Shown here one piece after another: positions 42,093-50,578 of a stretch of 51,053 bases of DNA. This DNA comes from Mogibacterium sp. (GTDB lineage: Bacteria; Bacillota; Clostridia; Peptostreptococcales; Anaerovoracaceae): contig JAFRDH010000003.1 of NCBI GenBank assembly GCA_017403955.1, positions 1 to 51,053 of the forward strand. Reading direction: 5' to 3'. The notes under the pieces are model-generated. The model did not search any database. It was not told the origin of the DNA and saw only the letters and a program-made list of their open reading frames with translations. The position numbers and the translations under genes are program-made. The stretch's first letter is position 1; each line of letters starts with the position of its first letter.

Positions 42093-42677
42093 TCAAGGTT
42101 CCTGATAAGCTTCCCAGAATCCGCCGTCATCCTTGAGTTCGATTTTCTGGAGCAGACCGGGATCATCTTTATCGAAGATCATCTGCCAGTCCATATCGAA
42201 GGACTTAGTTGCTCCCTCTTCATCAGTTGCAGTAACAGTTATCAATGCATGCTCTATATTATCTGAGTCCTGCGATGCATCATCTTCGATACTGAACTTA
42301 GTTATTGATGTTGTAAGGCCTTTAGCCTGGGATAATCCCAGAAAATCGATCCTGAACCATTCTTTGTAGAATGTATCGAACATCCCGTCTGCAAAGCAGT
42401 CTCCTACAGCTTTCTGCCATTTTTCTTTCTCTTCAGCCGCCTTCTTTTCTGCTTCGGCCAGCTCCTCTTCCGTTAGTTCAGGCGCATCCAGACCTATGAC
42501 GGTCATTTCAGGATCGTACAGTCCGTCTCCCGGATACTCAGTAATGGCTTTCAGCAGCTTCTCCTCATTCTCTGCGCGCTTACTGACTGCATCGGTCTTA
42601 CAGCCGGTCACAAGAACTGCCATAATGAACACCATCAATATCGATATCACGCTGCGGATCATTCTCATAGTTTTCAT
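42093..42677 (-). CDS. Lipoprotein of unknown function
   Basis: A 194-residue secreted protein. The N-terminus MKTMRMIRSVISILMVFIMA ends in a lipobox (LVTGC), so it is a lipoprotein. A glutamate/lysine-rich stretch (ELTEEELAEAEKKAAEEKEK) follows and may form a coiled coil; the rest resembles the small DUF5105-like lipoproteins with an FDMDWQMIF segment, but that is uncertain. I chose ATG at 42677 because AAGGAG lies 10 nt upstream. Confidence 0.75.
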   Translation of the reverse strand: MKTMRMIRSVISILMVFIMAVLVTGCKTDAVSKRAENEEKLLKAITEYPGDGLYDPEMTVIGLDAPELTEEELAEAEKKAAEEKEKWQKAVGDCFADGMFDTFYKEWFRIDFLGLSQAKGLTTSITKFSIEDDASQDSDNIEHALITVTATDEEGATKSFDMDWQMIFDKDDPGLLQKIELKDDGGFWEAYQEP

Positions 42678-42772
42678 AACTCGGCATTCTCCTTGACTTC
42701 CTGCAGATGGTTTATCTGTCACCATCGCATGGTCTCTCATATGAGCTGTAACTATACCCTTTTCATGATTTG

Positions 42773-43354
42773 TCACTCTATTATTTTCTCCGGTCGATGA
42801 GCGTATAGAATCCGCCTAGGTTGGAACGACAGTATATGCTCCCAGTCTTTCTGCAGCTGATAATTGTCCTGATACGCTTCTATATACTCGAAAGGCTCCG
42901 TATCTCCGACAAAGCAGTCGCCGTCATCCAAAACTAAAGAAACACTGTCATCACTATGACTTGTTGTACGGATGATCTCACCGGATATGCCTATTTGCTT
43001 AAGAAAATCCCTGCTTTCCGCACAGGAAATAGTCGTTGCCAGAGACTCATCTATCGGTGTATATGTGAGTCTGCCTCTTGCGAATAATTCATCCGGAAAA
43101 TGCACATAGTCCTTCTGCACATCGATAAGTAACAGTTTGACACCCTGCTCCATAAGCTCACTTATAAGTCCCATGTGATCAGGATGATAGTGAGTTGCCA
43201 ATACATAGTCTATGTCTCTAACCTTGATATGATTATTCTTCAGCGCCTTATAGAATGCAGCTAACGTCCCGGCATAATCGGTATCGACAAGTAAACCACC
43301 GTGGTTGCCTCTAATGAAAAAAGTCCTGGTATTCCCGTATTTCAATTCAATCAT
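42773..43354 (-). CDS. MBL-fold metallo-hydrolase
   Basis: A 193-residue metallo-beta-lactamase-fold protein. It has the zinc motif THYHPDHMG (about 55-63) and the later TTSHSDDSV and VGDTE elements, plus AHRPEK at the end. The fold is compact and close to short glyoxalase-II-like hydrolases. The substrate is unknown. It lies directly upstream of the lipoprotein on the same strand. Confidence 0.86.
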   Translation of the reverse strand: MIELKYGNTRTFFIRGNHGGLLVDTDYAGTLAAFYKALKNNHIKVRDIDYVLATHYHPDHMGLISELMEQGVKLLLIDVQKDYVHFPDELFARGRLTYTPIDESLATTISCAESRDFLKQIGISGEIIRTTSHSDDSVSLVLDDGDCFVGDTEPFEYIEAYQDNYQLQKDWEHILSFQPRRILYAHRPEKIIE

Positions 43355-43360
43355 TGTTTT

Positions 43361-43990
43361 TTATCTATATCCGGACACTCGCCGCTGGAAGTCATCAATA
43401 ATTCTTTGCTCCTCTTCCGCAATGATCTCAGACATTGTTTTCCTGTGTGAGTATAATCGTCCCTTATAAACATACCAATCATTATCAAGGCAGAATGAAA
43501 ATAATTTGTCAGCAATGGAATAATTACCCTCTTTAAATGCGCGTAGTGTTTCTGCAATTATATTTTCTGCAGCGTCCTCCAGCTCATAATCGCCGATCTT
43601 CTTAGCTTTGTTAAATGCTTTGATCAAATTCTCTGCATACTGATTATTTTCAAATTCTTTTAATTCCATTTCTTTGGATATTGAATGAGCAAGAAGCAGC
43701 ATTGCTGCACCAATCACGCCCCCAATGATAAAGGCATCCCATGTCGGAGTATCATCCATGACTGATGTAATAGCGTAAATCAAAAAGAATATACCAATTC
43801 CAATTATAACTTTTCTTGCGGCTTTTGATGATGAATTAGCTAGGTATATCAGACCCACTCCAGCCAGGCCGGATATGATGTACATATCCAATCCGAAGTA
43901 ACCGCCTGCATTGTAGAAAAGTGAGATTATAATTTCAACAACGCTAGCAACTATAATCATTATACCAATTTCAGATACCACTTTTCTCAT
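43361..43990 (-). CDS. Membrane protein of unknown function
   Basis: A 209-residue protein. Four hydrophobic segments are visible in the first half (about 8-27, 36-52, 61-78, 86-104), followed by a ~100-residue helical, charged cytoplasmic part (NLIKAFNKAKKIGDYELEDA, FKEGNYSIADKLFSFC). No family is recognised. AAGGAG lies 8 nt upstream of ATG. It ends 6 bp before the MBL hydrolase, so the two are probably co-transcribed. Confidence 0.7.
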   Translation of the reverse strand: MRKVVSEIGIMIIVASVVEIIISLFYNAGGYFGLDMYIISGLAGVGLIYLANSSSKAARKVIIGIGIFFLIYAITSVMDDTPTWDAFIIGGVIGAAMLLLAHSISKEMELKEFENNQYAENLIKAFNKAKKIGDYELEDAAENIIAETLRAFKEGNYSIADKLFSFCLDNDWYVYKGRLYSHRKTMSEIIAEEEQRIIDDFQRRVSGYR

Positions 43991-44113
43991 TTTTCATTCT
44001 CCTTTTTTTTTAATTGATCAAATTGTACTATGGATGAAGAATTTTAATAAACAACCCGTGGGAGAAATGGATTCTCTATGTAATCGTTTTTTGTTTTCAT
44101 ATGACGGCAAATC

Positions 44114-44142
44114 TTGACTATACCATGATAATATGCTACAAA
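44114..44142 (+). promoter_or_regulatory. Promoter of the riboswitch transcript
   Basis: TTGACT (44114-44119), a 17-nt spacer and TACAAA (44137-44142). The -10 is imperfect. It lies just ahead of the yybP-ykoY-like RNA. Confidence 0.5.
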
Positions 44143-44145
44143 AGT

Positions 44146-44242
44146 ATACGATATCAGGGAGTAGCTGGCGCGACAGCGTAACATATTTCGTCAGTACGGG
44201 AAGGTCCCCGGAATACGTTTTAAGCAGCAAGACTATTATCAC
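44146..44242 (+). promoter_or_regulatory. yybP-ykoY (Mn2+) riboswitch
   Basis: The conserved elements appear in order: GGGAGTAGC (44157-44165), GTCAGTACGGG (about 44190-44200), CCCGGAATACGTTTT and finally GCAGCAAGAC. These match the two metal-binding loops of the Mn2+-sensing yybP-ykoY riboswitch. The short closing helix can use TATC at 44237-44240, which lies inside the 5' arm of the terminator that follows, so ligand binding should prevent termination. It precedes an ArsB/NhaD-like permease by about 55 nt. Confidence 0.85.
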
Positions 44243-44269
44243 TATTTTCATCGTGATAATAGTTTTTTT
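44232..44269 (+). terminator. Riboswitch-controlled terminator
   Basis: ACTATTATCAC and GTGATAATAGT form a perfect 11-bp stem with a 10-nt loop, followed by TTTTTT. There is no gene on the plus strand upstream, and the permease starts about 28 nt later, so it fits a conditional attenuator and not an ordinary gene end. Confidence 0.93.
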
Positions 44270-44296
44270 AATAGATATGTACAGACGGTGATTAGC

Positions 44297-45565
44297 ATGA
44301 AAATAGCGGCTTTAGTTCTTTTTGTTTTAATGTATATACTCATGATCGCACTGCCCAAATACAGGCCATTTTCTGCCCTCTCGGTCGCTGTGATCTTCGT
44401 GATAGCCGGAATAGTGCCGGTCGATAGTCTGCCGGGTGCTATCAACTGGAATGTTCTGATGATGATTTCCGGTACGATGATAATCGTCCACTATTTCATT
44501 GATTCACGAATGCCCAATCTGCTTGCGGACATTATGCTCGGAAAGGCAGGAACTGTCAGAGGGGCAACGATATTGATGTCTGTTTTTACAGGTGTTATTT
44601 CCGCATTTATCGATAATGTAGCGACAGTGCTGATAGTCGCACCCGTCGGACTGGCTATTTGCAAAAAAATGAAAATCAATCCTGTAGGCATGATCCTATC
44701 GATCGCTGTTTCTTCTAATCTGCAAGGCGCCGCCACGCTTGTAGGCGACACCACATCGATCATGCTCGGAGACTTTGCGGACATGGATTTCATGGATTTC
44801 TTCTGGATGAATGGCAGGCCCGGGATCTTCTTTGCGGTAGAGCTTGGAGCTGCAGCTACCATTCCTGTTATGCTATTCCTGTTCCGCAAGGACAAGATGC
44901 AGATTTCCTCAACTGAAAGAACTGTTATTACTGATTATGTGCCGACTGTTATGCTTATCCTGATGGTCGCAGCGCTTATCACCGCTTCATTCATCCCCGG
45001 TACGCCTGCAGTGCTCAATGGTATTATATGCTGTTCACTGGCTGTCATTACGATTCTGATCGACTCTATCAGTGAGCATCAAACCGATGATGCCGTCGCG
45101 GCGTTCAGAAATCTCGACTACCAGACTCTCGGTCTTCTGGCCGGACTTTTTGTCGTCATCAGCGGACTTACTAATGTAGGTGTGATCGATGATTTTGCTG
45201 ATCTGGTAGTTAAATACGGAGGAGATAATATCTTCATTCTGTATACGATCATTGTATGGGGATCCGTACTGATCTCCGCTTTTGTTGATAATATCCCTTA
45301 TGTCGCCACTATGCTGCCTGTTCTTGCAACGGTAACGGCTTCGCTTGGGATCGAACCGCATCTTCTGTACTTTGGCCTTCTGTCCGGCGCGACACTGGGC
45401 GGGAGTTTAACGCCAATAGGCGCATCGGCAAATATCACAGCTGTAGGTCTGCTGCGAAAAGAAGGCTATCCTGCTTCAATCGGTCAGTTCATGAAAATAG
45501 GTATCCCGTATACACTGGCTGCAGTGATGACAGGATACCTGTATTTCTGGTTTATCTGGAGATGA
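44297..45565 (+). CDS. ArsB/NhaD-like (SLC13/IT superfamily) permease
   Basis: A 422-residue membrane protein with about eleven hydrophobic segments. The two repeat signatures are present: SAFIDNVATVLIVAPVGLA and SAFVDNIPYVATMLPVLATV, followed by GASANITAVGLLRKEGYPAS. These are hallmarks of the ArsB/NhaD/P-protein branch of the ion transporter superfamily. The substrate is unknown. Control by the upstream Mn2+ riboswitch suggests it handles manganese or relieves manganese stress. I chose ATG at 44297; GTG nine bases earlier is possible. Confidence 0.88.
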   Translation: MKIAALVLFVLMYILMIALPKYRPFSALSVAVIFVIAGIVPVDSLPGAINWNVLMMISGTMIIVHYFIDSRMPNLLADIMLGKAGTVRGATILMSVFTGVISAFIDNVATVLIVAPVGLAICKKMKINPVGMILSIAVSSNLQGAATLVGDTTSIMLGDFADMDFMDFFWMNGRPGIFFAVELGAAATIPVMLFLFRKDKMQISSTERTVITDYVPTVMLILMVAALITASFIPGTPAVLNGIICCSLAVITILIDSISEHQTDDAVAAFRNLDYQTLGLLAGLFVVISGLTNVGVIDDFADLVVKYGGDNIFILYTIIVWGSVLISAFVDNIPYVATMLPVLATVTASLGIEPHLLYFGLLSGATLGGSLTPIGASANITAVGLLRKEGYPASIGQFMKIGIPYTLAAVMTGYLYFWFIWR

Positions 45566-45596
45566 TAATAGCGAAAAGCTCAGCTTGAGTTGTTCT

Positions 45597-45938
45597 CTAT
45601 AGTCCGGTCCTATATAATTCGATCACATTTATTACCGGTTCTTCATAAGGATGGACAGCTTTTATGGCTTCAATAGTCTCATCCAGCCGATTGCCGTTTA
45701 CAGTTACTTCAACTTTCAGCTCCTCTTCTTCGCTGAGCATTCCTTCTTCTCCAATGAACGGATCCGTGCCCGGAAGTGGTCTCCACGTTCCGATGACCCT
45801 GCTGTATGACAGGCAGCAGTCATAATTACCTATGTGCCCGGCATCAGCACTTTGAAGAGCTTTCCTCAGATCTGCAAAATGTGTTTCAGGAATGAAAATC
45901 TCAAGCTTGAAGAATTTGCCATTATTCTTCTTTGTCAT
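45597..45938 (-). CDS. NIF3/YqfO-like domain protein
   Basis: A 113-residue protein with the PII/CutA-like ferredoxin fold found as an insert in YqfO/NIF3 proteins: FKLEIFIPETHFADLRKALQ at the start, AGHIGNYDCCLSYSRVIGTW in the middle and AIKAVHPYEEPVINVIEL near the end (HPYEEP is the signature). Stand-alone copies like this are of unknown function, possibly ligand or metal binding. GGAGGAGGG precedes the ATG. It is convergent with the permease. Confidence 0.82.
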   Translation of the reverse strand: MTKKNNGKFFKLEIFIPETHFADLRKALQSADAGHIGNYDCCLSYSRVIGTWRPLPGTDPFIGEEGMLSEEEELKVEVTVNGNRLDETIEAIKAVHPYEEPVINVIELYRTGL

Positions 45939-46005
45939 TTGCCCCTCCTCCGGCTATCAATTGAGCCCTGCATGGCGAACCGTCATTTATCAACTCTCGC
46001 ATATT

Positions 46006-46033
46006 ACTTACCAAAAGCAATTTGGTAATAAGT
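46006..46033. repeat. Small palindrome beside the IS110 element
   Basis: ACTTACCAAA (46006-46015) and TTTGGTAATAAGT (46021-46033) pair around a short loop. There is no T-run. IS110-type elements often insert near such palindromes, so this may be part of the target site. Confidence 0.4.
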
Positions 46034-46128
46034 CAAGGACCGATTGAGAATAGATTTCAGAGGCCGGAGCATACTAAATAGGCCTACGCCACGGCAGTGT
46101 CGGCAAAGGCAAAAAATATCGCTATTGA

Positions 46129-47406
46129 TTACCTACTCTTGTCCGGAGAGTAGAGGGCGCCTTTGTCCAGCAGACCAAAGAGCAAACGTATCAATTTACG
46201 GGACGTCAACGCGAGTGCACGTTTGTGTTGATGAGTGCGAACCTCATCGAACTTCTTCTTGTAGAACAAGGCAAAGGACGATTCGTGCCGGACAACACTT
46301 CCGGCAGCTTCAATAATGTAATAACGCAGATACCGATTCCCGGCCTTGCTCATGCGATTATCTTCCGAATGGAAGTCACCGGAGTCATTCTCGTTCCACA
46401 CGATGCCGGCATATTTTGCCAGCTTACTGTGATTGGGGAAGCACTTGATGGTTCCGATCTCGGCAAGGATGCCCGCAGCATAAACGGGACCGATGCCCGG
46501 AACTGAGCATAGGATCTGGTACTCGGTTGGATTGAGTCCCTTGACAGTCTTCTCAATAGCTTTGTCAATTGCTTTAAGCTCTCTTTCAAAAGCAGAGATG
46601 CAGTTGAACGAAGAAGCGATCGAAACAGTCAAAGGTTCATAGAGACACTTATCCAGACGATAAGAGTTCCTTGCGGCAGTTTGAATAATATCCGCGATAT
46701 GAGCTGGCTCGGCAATACGGCCCCGGCTCTTGCTGTAAATAAAGTCTACAAGCTCCTCGAGAGGCGTATTGATCAGATCATCATTGGTCATGAACTCGGT
46801 GAGGATGCCTTCAGCGGTAGCACCGTATTTGTTGGAGAAAGGATGCTCGTCATTGCGGAGGAGAGCGAACTCGCTGAACTTGAGAAAGATGTTATTCAAA
46901 GCATAAGTTTTCTCTCTGGCAATGCATTCAGTAATGTGTATCCTGTGTCTGGTAAGACGCTGAAGTGCAAGGTACTGTGAGCCTCTCCAAGGCTGGATCT
47001 TTATCTTTCCGACACGGGCAAAGTCGGCGATAACAAAACTGTCGATGCTGTCGTTCTTTGGAAGATCAGTGAAAGACTTCTTGTAATTCTTCACAGTCTT
47101 AGGGTTGAGACAGTAGACCTGGACGCTGAAGGGCAGCAGAAGATCACAGGTGGAAAGATAGTTTGCTGTATGAACACCGTAGAAACTTGTGGATTCCATA
47201 GCGATGATCACAGCTTTTAGTTCATGATGCTTTGACAGAACTGATGCGATCGTATTGGCGAGATCTTCGGTACCGGTCTGAGTATTAGGAAAAGACTTCC
47301 ACTTGATAAGGTAATTTTGATCAAAGTCAATGGCGGAAACCACGTTCGTACGGGATGCGATATCTATCCCGACGAACAGCGTTGACAGGTAATCGATTTT
47401 CTTCAC
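46129..47406 (-). CDS. IS110-family transposase (DEDD recombinase)
   Basis: A 425-residue recombinase. The N-terminal RuvC-like DEDD domain has FVGIDIASRTNVVSAI (Asp), AMESTSF (Glu) and NDSIDSFVIAD (Asp pair); the C-terminal Tnp-20 domain has PGIGPVYAAGILAEIG and the serine motif RMSKAGNRYLRYYIIEAAGS. Recombination is guided by a structured RNA in this family. It starts with GTG, and AAAGGAGG lies 9 nt upstream. It is intact, with no frameshift, so the element may be active. Confidence 0.96.
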   Translation of the reverse strand: MKKIDYLSTLFVGIDIASRTNVVSAIDFDQNYLIKWKSFPNTQTGTEDLANTIASVLSKHHELKAVIIAMESTSFYGVHTANYLSTCDLLLPFSVQVYCLNPKTVKNYKKSFTDLPKNDSIDSFVIADFARVGKIKIQPWRGSQYLALQRLTRHRIHITECIAREKTYALNNIFLKFSEFALLRNDEHPFSNKYGATAEGILTEFMTNDDLINTPLEELVDFIYSKSRGRIAEPAHIADIIQTAARNSYRLDKCLYEPLTVSIASSFNCISAFERELKAIDKAIEKTVKGLNPTEYQILCSVPGIGPVYAAGILAEIGTIKCFPNHSKLAKYAGIVWNENDSGDFHSEDNRMSKAGNRYLRYYIIEAAGSVVRHESSFALFYKKKFDEVRTHQHKRALALTSRKLIRLLFGLLDKGALYSPDKSR

Positions 47407-47690
47407 GGAGAATCACCTCCTTTCTGGTCAAGGATAAAGGGGCAAACCAGGGCTTATCCCAGAACAATACGTCCGCCGAAACCTCGCGTAATAAGCATTC
47501 GAATGGCAAGAATACTCTGCTGGAAGCTGATGCCAAAGATGCAACATTTGTGTGAACAGTCAAAGACGAATTGTGTGGGCAGCAAGCTTTTTAAGCAACA
47601 TCCGAAGATTTGCAAGGGGGACCAGCAGCAGCCACAGCTTGATCCTGTTAAGGAAAGTATAGCTTAAGGGAGCCCTGGAATGCATAACTA
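47407..47690 (-). ncRNA. Candidate IS110 bridge RNA region
   Basis: About 280 bp of non-coding DNA immediately upstream of the recombinase, on the transposase strand, where IS110-group elements encode their bridge RNA. It contains a hairpin (GGATAA ... TTATCC) near 47430-47460. I could not fold it fully or locate the target and donor loops, so this is a position-based prediction. Confidence 0.45.
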
Positions 47691-47700
47691 AAGAGTAGTT

Positions 47701-47950
47701 AATTCGTTGCTCGGATTACCGAGCTTAAAACTAATAATACGAGGGGGACAGAGAACCGTCCCCCGTCTCCCCGGTAAAGATGTCCTTGCCGGATCCGTCT
47801 GCAATTTTGACATTGCGTATCAAAAAATCATCCATGCTCTGTCCCCCTTCCCATTTGATCAAGCTATATGCATTGTTTCAAAAATTTTATCATCTTGTTT
47901 TGCCTGATATCAATGAAGTAGAAATCTCTAACCGACACTTAAATCCGGGC
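47701..47950. other. Gene-less DNA around a palindromic repeat
   Basis: No gene. It contains a perfect hairpin, GCTCGG and CCGAGC (47709-47724), close to the right side of the IS110 element, and the GGGGGACAGAG element at 47743-47847. Confidence 0.4.
47743..47847. repeat. MITE/REP-like element with GGGGGACAGAG arms
   Basis: GGGGGACAGAG at 47743-47753 is inverted as CTCTGTCCCCC at 47837-47847. Next to the left arm lies AACCGTCCCCC, so the left end can also fold on itself. The motif resembles widespread clostridial REP-like repeats that are mobilised in trans by other transposases. Confidence 0.6.
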
Positions 47951-47975
47951 AAAAAAGCGCCGGTCAGTACCGGCG
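47951..47975 (-). terminator. Terminator of the CmpB-like gene
   Basis: CGCCGGT and ACCGGCG form a 7-bp stem with a short loop; the minus strand continues CTTTTTT (47951-47956). It lies 5 bp past the stop codon. Confidence 0.93.
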
Positions 47976-47979
47976 TAAT

Positions 47980-48717
47980 TTATCGGTTCAAAGCTTTTTC
48001 CAGTTCCTCCATCCTCTGCCTGTAATGTTCGAGCATCTCGCTCATCCTTTCTCTTCTCGGCAGGCTCATGAAGAACCGGATCTTATCCTTCTGCTCCCGG
48101 CGTTTCTCATATGTTATACGCTTGAATTCTTCGTACTTGACAACGATTTCCTTTTCATCTGCAAATTCCTTAATCCGTGTTACCAGGTTGATGGAATAGG
48201 CGACATCTATAGAGAACACTCCGAAGAAAACTCCTATGAAGAAAGAGAACGCAAGGTTGGACGCCAGCCATGCAAGGGCCTCAAGTATGTGTGGATGGAT
48301 CAGGTAATAGTACATTACGCCAAGCAATGTCCAGAACAGGGTGAAAAGCGGACAGATAAGCCCATTTACATTTCCCCACATCATACTGTAATCCCACAGC
48401 CTTACATTTGCTGCCTTGAGGAGGAATATACCTGCTATGTACTCAAGCAGGGTGAGTTCTGCAGCTATGAGAATGAGAGCGAGTGCATGCTGGGCTATGC
48501 CGGTGATATTCAGACGTTCTATCATGCTTGCCATGAAATACAGTATACATAATCCGAATCCATACAGAGGGACGTAAGGTCCAACACAAAATCCCGGATT
48601 TATCCATCTGTGCTCAGGATTAGCCCTTGAAAACCAATGCCTGAATACGAGCTCCAGTACCCATCCAAACAATGAGCCCATGAAAAAGAGAAATGCATAT
48701 ATAAGAAAAATATTCAT
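47980..48717 (-). CDS. CmpB-like putative ABC-transporter membrane protein
   Basis: A 245-residue membrane protein with about six hydrophobic segments, matching PF06541-type (ABC transporter type IV/CmpB) proteins: FGWVLELVFRHWFSR near the start, RWINPGFCVGPYVPLYGFG, LLEYIAGIFLL and the WDYSMMWGNVNGLICPLFTL signature. The C-terminal ~65 residues are charged and helical (a likely coiled coil). No ATPase gene is nearby. The function is not known. Confidence 0.83.
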   Translation of the reverse strand: MNIFLIYAFLFFMGSLFGWVLELVFRHWFSRANPEHRWINPGFCVGPYVPLYGFGLCILYFMASMIERLNITGIAQHALALILIAAELTLLEYIAGIFLLKAANVRLWDYSMMWGNVNGLICPLFTLFWTLLGVMYYYLIHPHILEALAWLASNLAFSFFIGVFFGVFSIDVAYSINLVTRIKEFADEKEIVVKYEEFKRITYEKRREQKDKIRFFMSLPRRERMSEMLEHYRQRMEELEKALNR

Positions 48718-48738
48718 ACTAACAACTATATCCTATCT

Positions 48739-49254
48739 TTATTTATCAGTATTCCCGAACAATAATCCTGTAATCCAGCTATATGTTTTTTTGACGGTCT
48801 CACTTTTTGTACCGAAACTTTCTCTGAAAACATAATCCATTGCATCATAGAAATAGTTCAGGGCTTGTTTGGCAAACTCTGCCTTGATAGATTCCTCGCT
48901 TTTATTCTCGGTCCGGTTATTCTCTTTGAAAGCACCATAGCTGTCGAAAACATATTCATGCCATTTAGCTCCAATCAGCCTGGAACCGTACTCCTTCTCG
49001 AATTCATTGATTGCTGTGCAGACATCCTGAGGAATATCCAAGTAAAAATACTTTACCAGAGCTTCGGTTTCTTCCTGATACTTTCTGTATTCAGCGATCT
49101 TGTCATCATTCAGCGCATCTATATCTTCAAAGTATTTCTCATACAGACACATGTATCTGGTATAGATACTGCGAAGGATCGTCGCCAATTCTTCCGTTTT
49201 CGCTGTCTCTTCATGTAAAATCTGTTCCATTCTTTCATTGCTTAATTCAACCAT
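48739..49254 (-). CDS. Hypothetical helical protein
   Basis: A 171-residue protein, predicted almost entirely helical, acidic and without signal or membrane segments (MVELSNERMEQILHEETAKT and a repeated KYQEETEALVKYFYLD pattern). No family is recognised. ATG at 49254 has AAGGAG 10 nt upstream. It ends 21 bp before the CmpB-like gene, so they are probably co-transcribed. Confidence 0.7.
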   Translation of the reverse strand: MVELSNERMEQILHEETAKTEELATILRSIYTRYMCLYEKYFEDIDALNDDKIAEYRKYQEETEALVKYFYLDIPQDVCTAINEFEKEYGSRLIGAKWHEYVFDSYGAFKENNRTENKSEESIKAEFAKQALNYFYDAMDYVFRESFGTKSETVKKTYSWITGLLFGNTDK

Positions 49255-49428
49255 TGTATATATTCTCCTTATAGATTTTATTGCCATATCCTGCCGAAGG
49301 AATGTTCCATGCCTTTAGCACAGTTTCTATTTTATCCTTAAGTTTTTTCCGGGTTCCACCCATTGATCTCACCATCGTTACATTGTCCGCTTGTCTTATC
49401 ATAACACAAACACCATGTCTGCTTGACC

Positions 49429-49461
49429 GAAAAACCGCAAGCCGTTGTCACAACTTGCGGT
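49429..49461 (-). terminator. Terminator of the XRE regulator gene
   Basis: ACCGCAAG and CTTGCGGT form a perfect 8-bp stem with a 12-nt loop, followed on the minus strand by TTTTTC. It lies about 30 bp past the regulator stop codon. Confidence 0.88.
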
Positions 49462-49490
49462 GGTAGGTGTAGCGTAGAGCTTTGAGGCAA

Positions 49491-50066
49491 TCAGATCAAT
49501 TGATAAGTCGCCTTTCTGAATGTGTAGTTCCCAAAATAAAATTTCCCGGGATCCACCTTGTTCGCCAGTTCTCTGCTTATTATGAAATCTTTAGATACAT
49601 TTACAAGCAACTGCTTTCCTCCGATTTCAACAAGATAGTGTGCTGACGCATCATTTAAGTAATCTGCACCCTGGATGATTCCGGGTCCTGCAAGAAAGTC
49701 TGCAATCCATTCTGCCGTTCTCATCCTTTTCCTCCGAATGAGTGGATATATCGCATCTGCTCCGCTGTATCTGGAATAACATGCTGCATCCTTTTTATCT
49801 CTGCATTTGCCTGCCACTTCAAATGAATCAAGATCTATAGCTTCTTTTGTTTCGTTAAAGCTAAGCTTTTCATCTTCATCTAAAAGGTAATCCAAACTGA
49901 CACCAAGCAGTTGAGACATCATTTTCAGATTGTTTACATCAGGCATTCCTTTGTCAGATTCCCATTTTGCTATCGCAGATCTTGATACACTCATCTTCTC
50001 AGCAAACTGCACCTGAGATAAGCCTGCCTCTTTTCTCGCTTTCTTTAGTTTTTCTCCAAATGTCAT
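49491..50066 (-). CDS. XRE-family transcriptional regulator
   Basis: A 191-residue protein. Residues 1-60 form a Cro/C1-type helix-turn-helix: TFGEKLKKARKEAGLSQVQF, AEKMSVSRSAIAKWESDKGM and LLGVSLDYLL. The C-terminal ~120 residues are an uncharacterised ligand-like or membrane-proximal part with aromatic residues (YLVEIGGKQLLVNVSKDF). I chose ATG at 50066 because AAAAGGAGG lies 8 nt upstream. It is a single gene with its own terminator. Confidence 0.88.
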   Translation of the reverse strand: MTFGEKLKKARKEAGLSQVQFAEKMSVSRSAIAKWESDKGMPDVNNLKMMSQLLGVSLDYLLDEDEKLSFNETKEAIDLDSFEVAGKCRDKKDAACYSRYSGADAIYPLIRRKRMRTAEWIADFLAGPGIIQGADYLNDASAHYLVEIGGKQLLVNVSKDFIISRELANKVDPGKFYFGNYTFRKATYQLI

Positions 50067-50308
50067 GATGATGACCTCCTTTTGCATCCGCTCCATGCCG
50101 ATTTATTTGCAGCCTCATCATAGATCGGATTCTAAGTTGCAGTAAAGAGACGTACTGTGACAGAGCTGTTACTCTCCGTAACATGAAGCTTTTTCATTGG
50201 ATTATTCCGAGACTTTTGGGGCCAATTCAGTTTTCGGGTATATCATCCTGAATGCGATCCAATACTAGAGTTATTCCCTCACCAATTTATATTTTCGTGA
50301 TACACTTT

Positions 50309-50578
50309 TCAGTCCTCATTGATATTTCTGTAAAGATCATTGATACTCTGTTGTGCGTGCTCGTAAATATGTTTATTGATTTGGCGATCCCTGAAGTCTT
50401 TAATAGCTTCCATCTCATCAGCCACATCTTCCAGCCTGTGCTTACCGCGGGATATGTAAAGTATCATACGTTCCGCAGTGAAATCGGTGTTCATTTCAGC
50501 ACAAATGAGCTGGGTGAATCCCTCCGGATAACCTTTGCGAATCATTAAGTCATAAAGGAGTGCATTCTTTTCGCTCAT
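50309..50578 (-). CDS. Hypothetical small protein
   Basis: An 89-residue soluble helical protein (MSEKNALLYDLMIRKGYPEG, FTQLICAEMNTDFTAERMIL, KHRLEDVADEMEAIKDFRDR). No family recognised. Its aromatic and charged pattern looks like a small regulatory or toxin/antitoxin-type helix bundle, but nothing confirms this. The ribosome site is weak (GGGG at distance). Confidence 0.65.
   Translation of the reverse strand: MSEKNALLYDLMIRKGYPEGFTQLICAEMNTDFTAERMILYISRGKHRLEDVADEMEAIKDFRDRQINKHIYEHAQQSINDLYRNINED

Larger units (their letters stand above)
46129..47700 (-). mobile_element. IS110-family insertion sequence
   Basis: The element contains an IS110-type recombinase and a long non-coding region on its 5' side. 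The exact ends are not determined: IS110 elements lack terminal inverted repeats and usually make no target duplication. The left limit given is the end of the recombinase gene; non-coding DNA may extend to about 46035. An 8-bp inverted match (CTACTCTT at 46133-46140, AAGAGTAG at 47691-47698) may be chance. Confidence 0.65.

Noticed and set aside
46129-47406. CRISPR or Cas-related protein
   Set aside because: The RuvC-like motif belongs to the IS110 DEDD recombinase; no spacer array is visible anywhere in the window.
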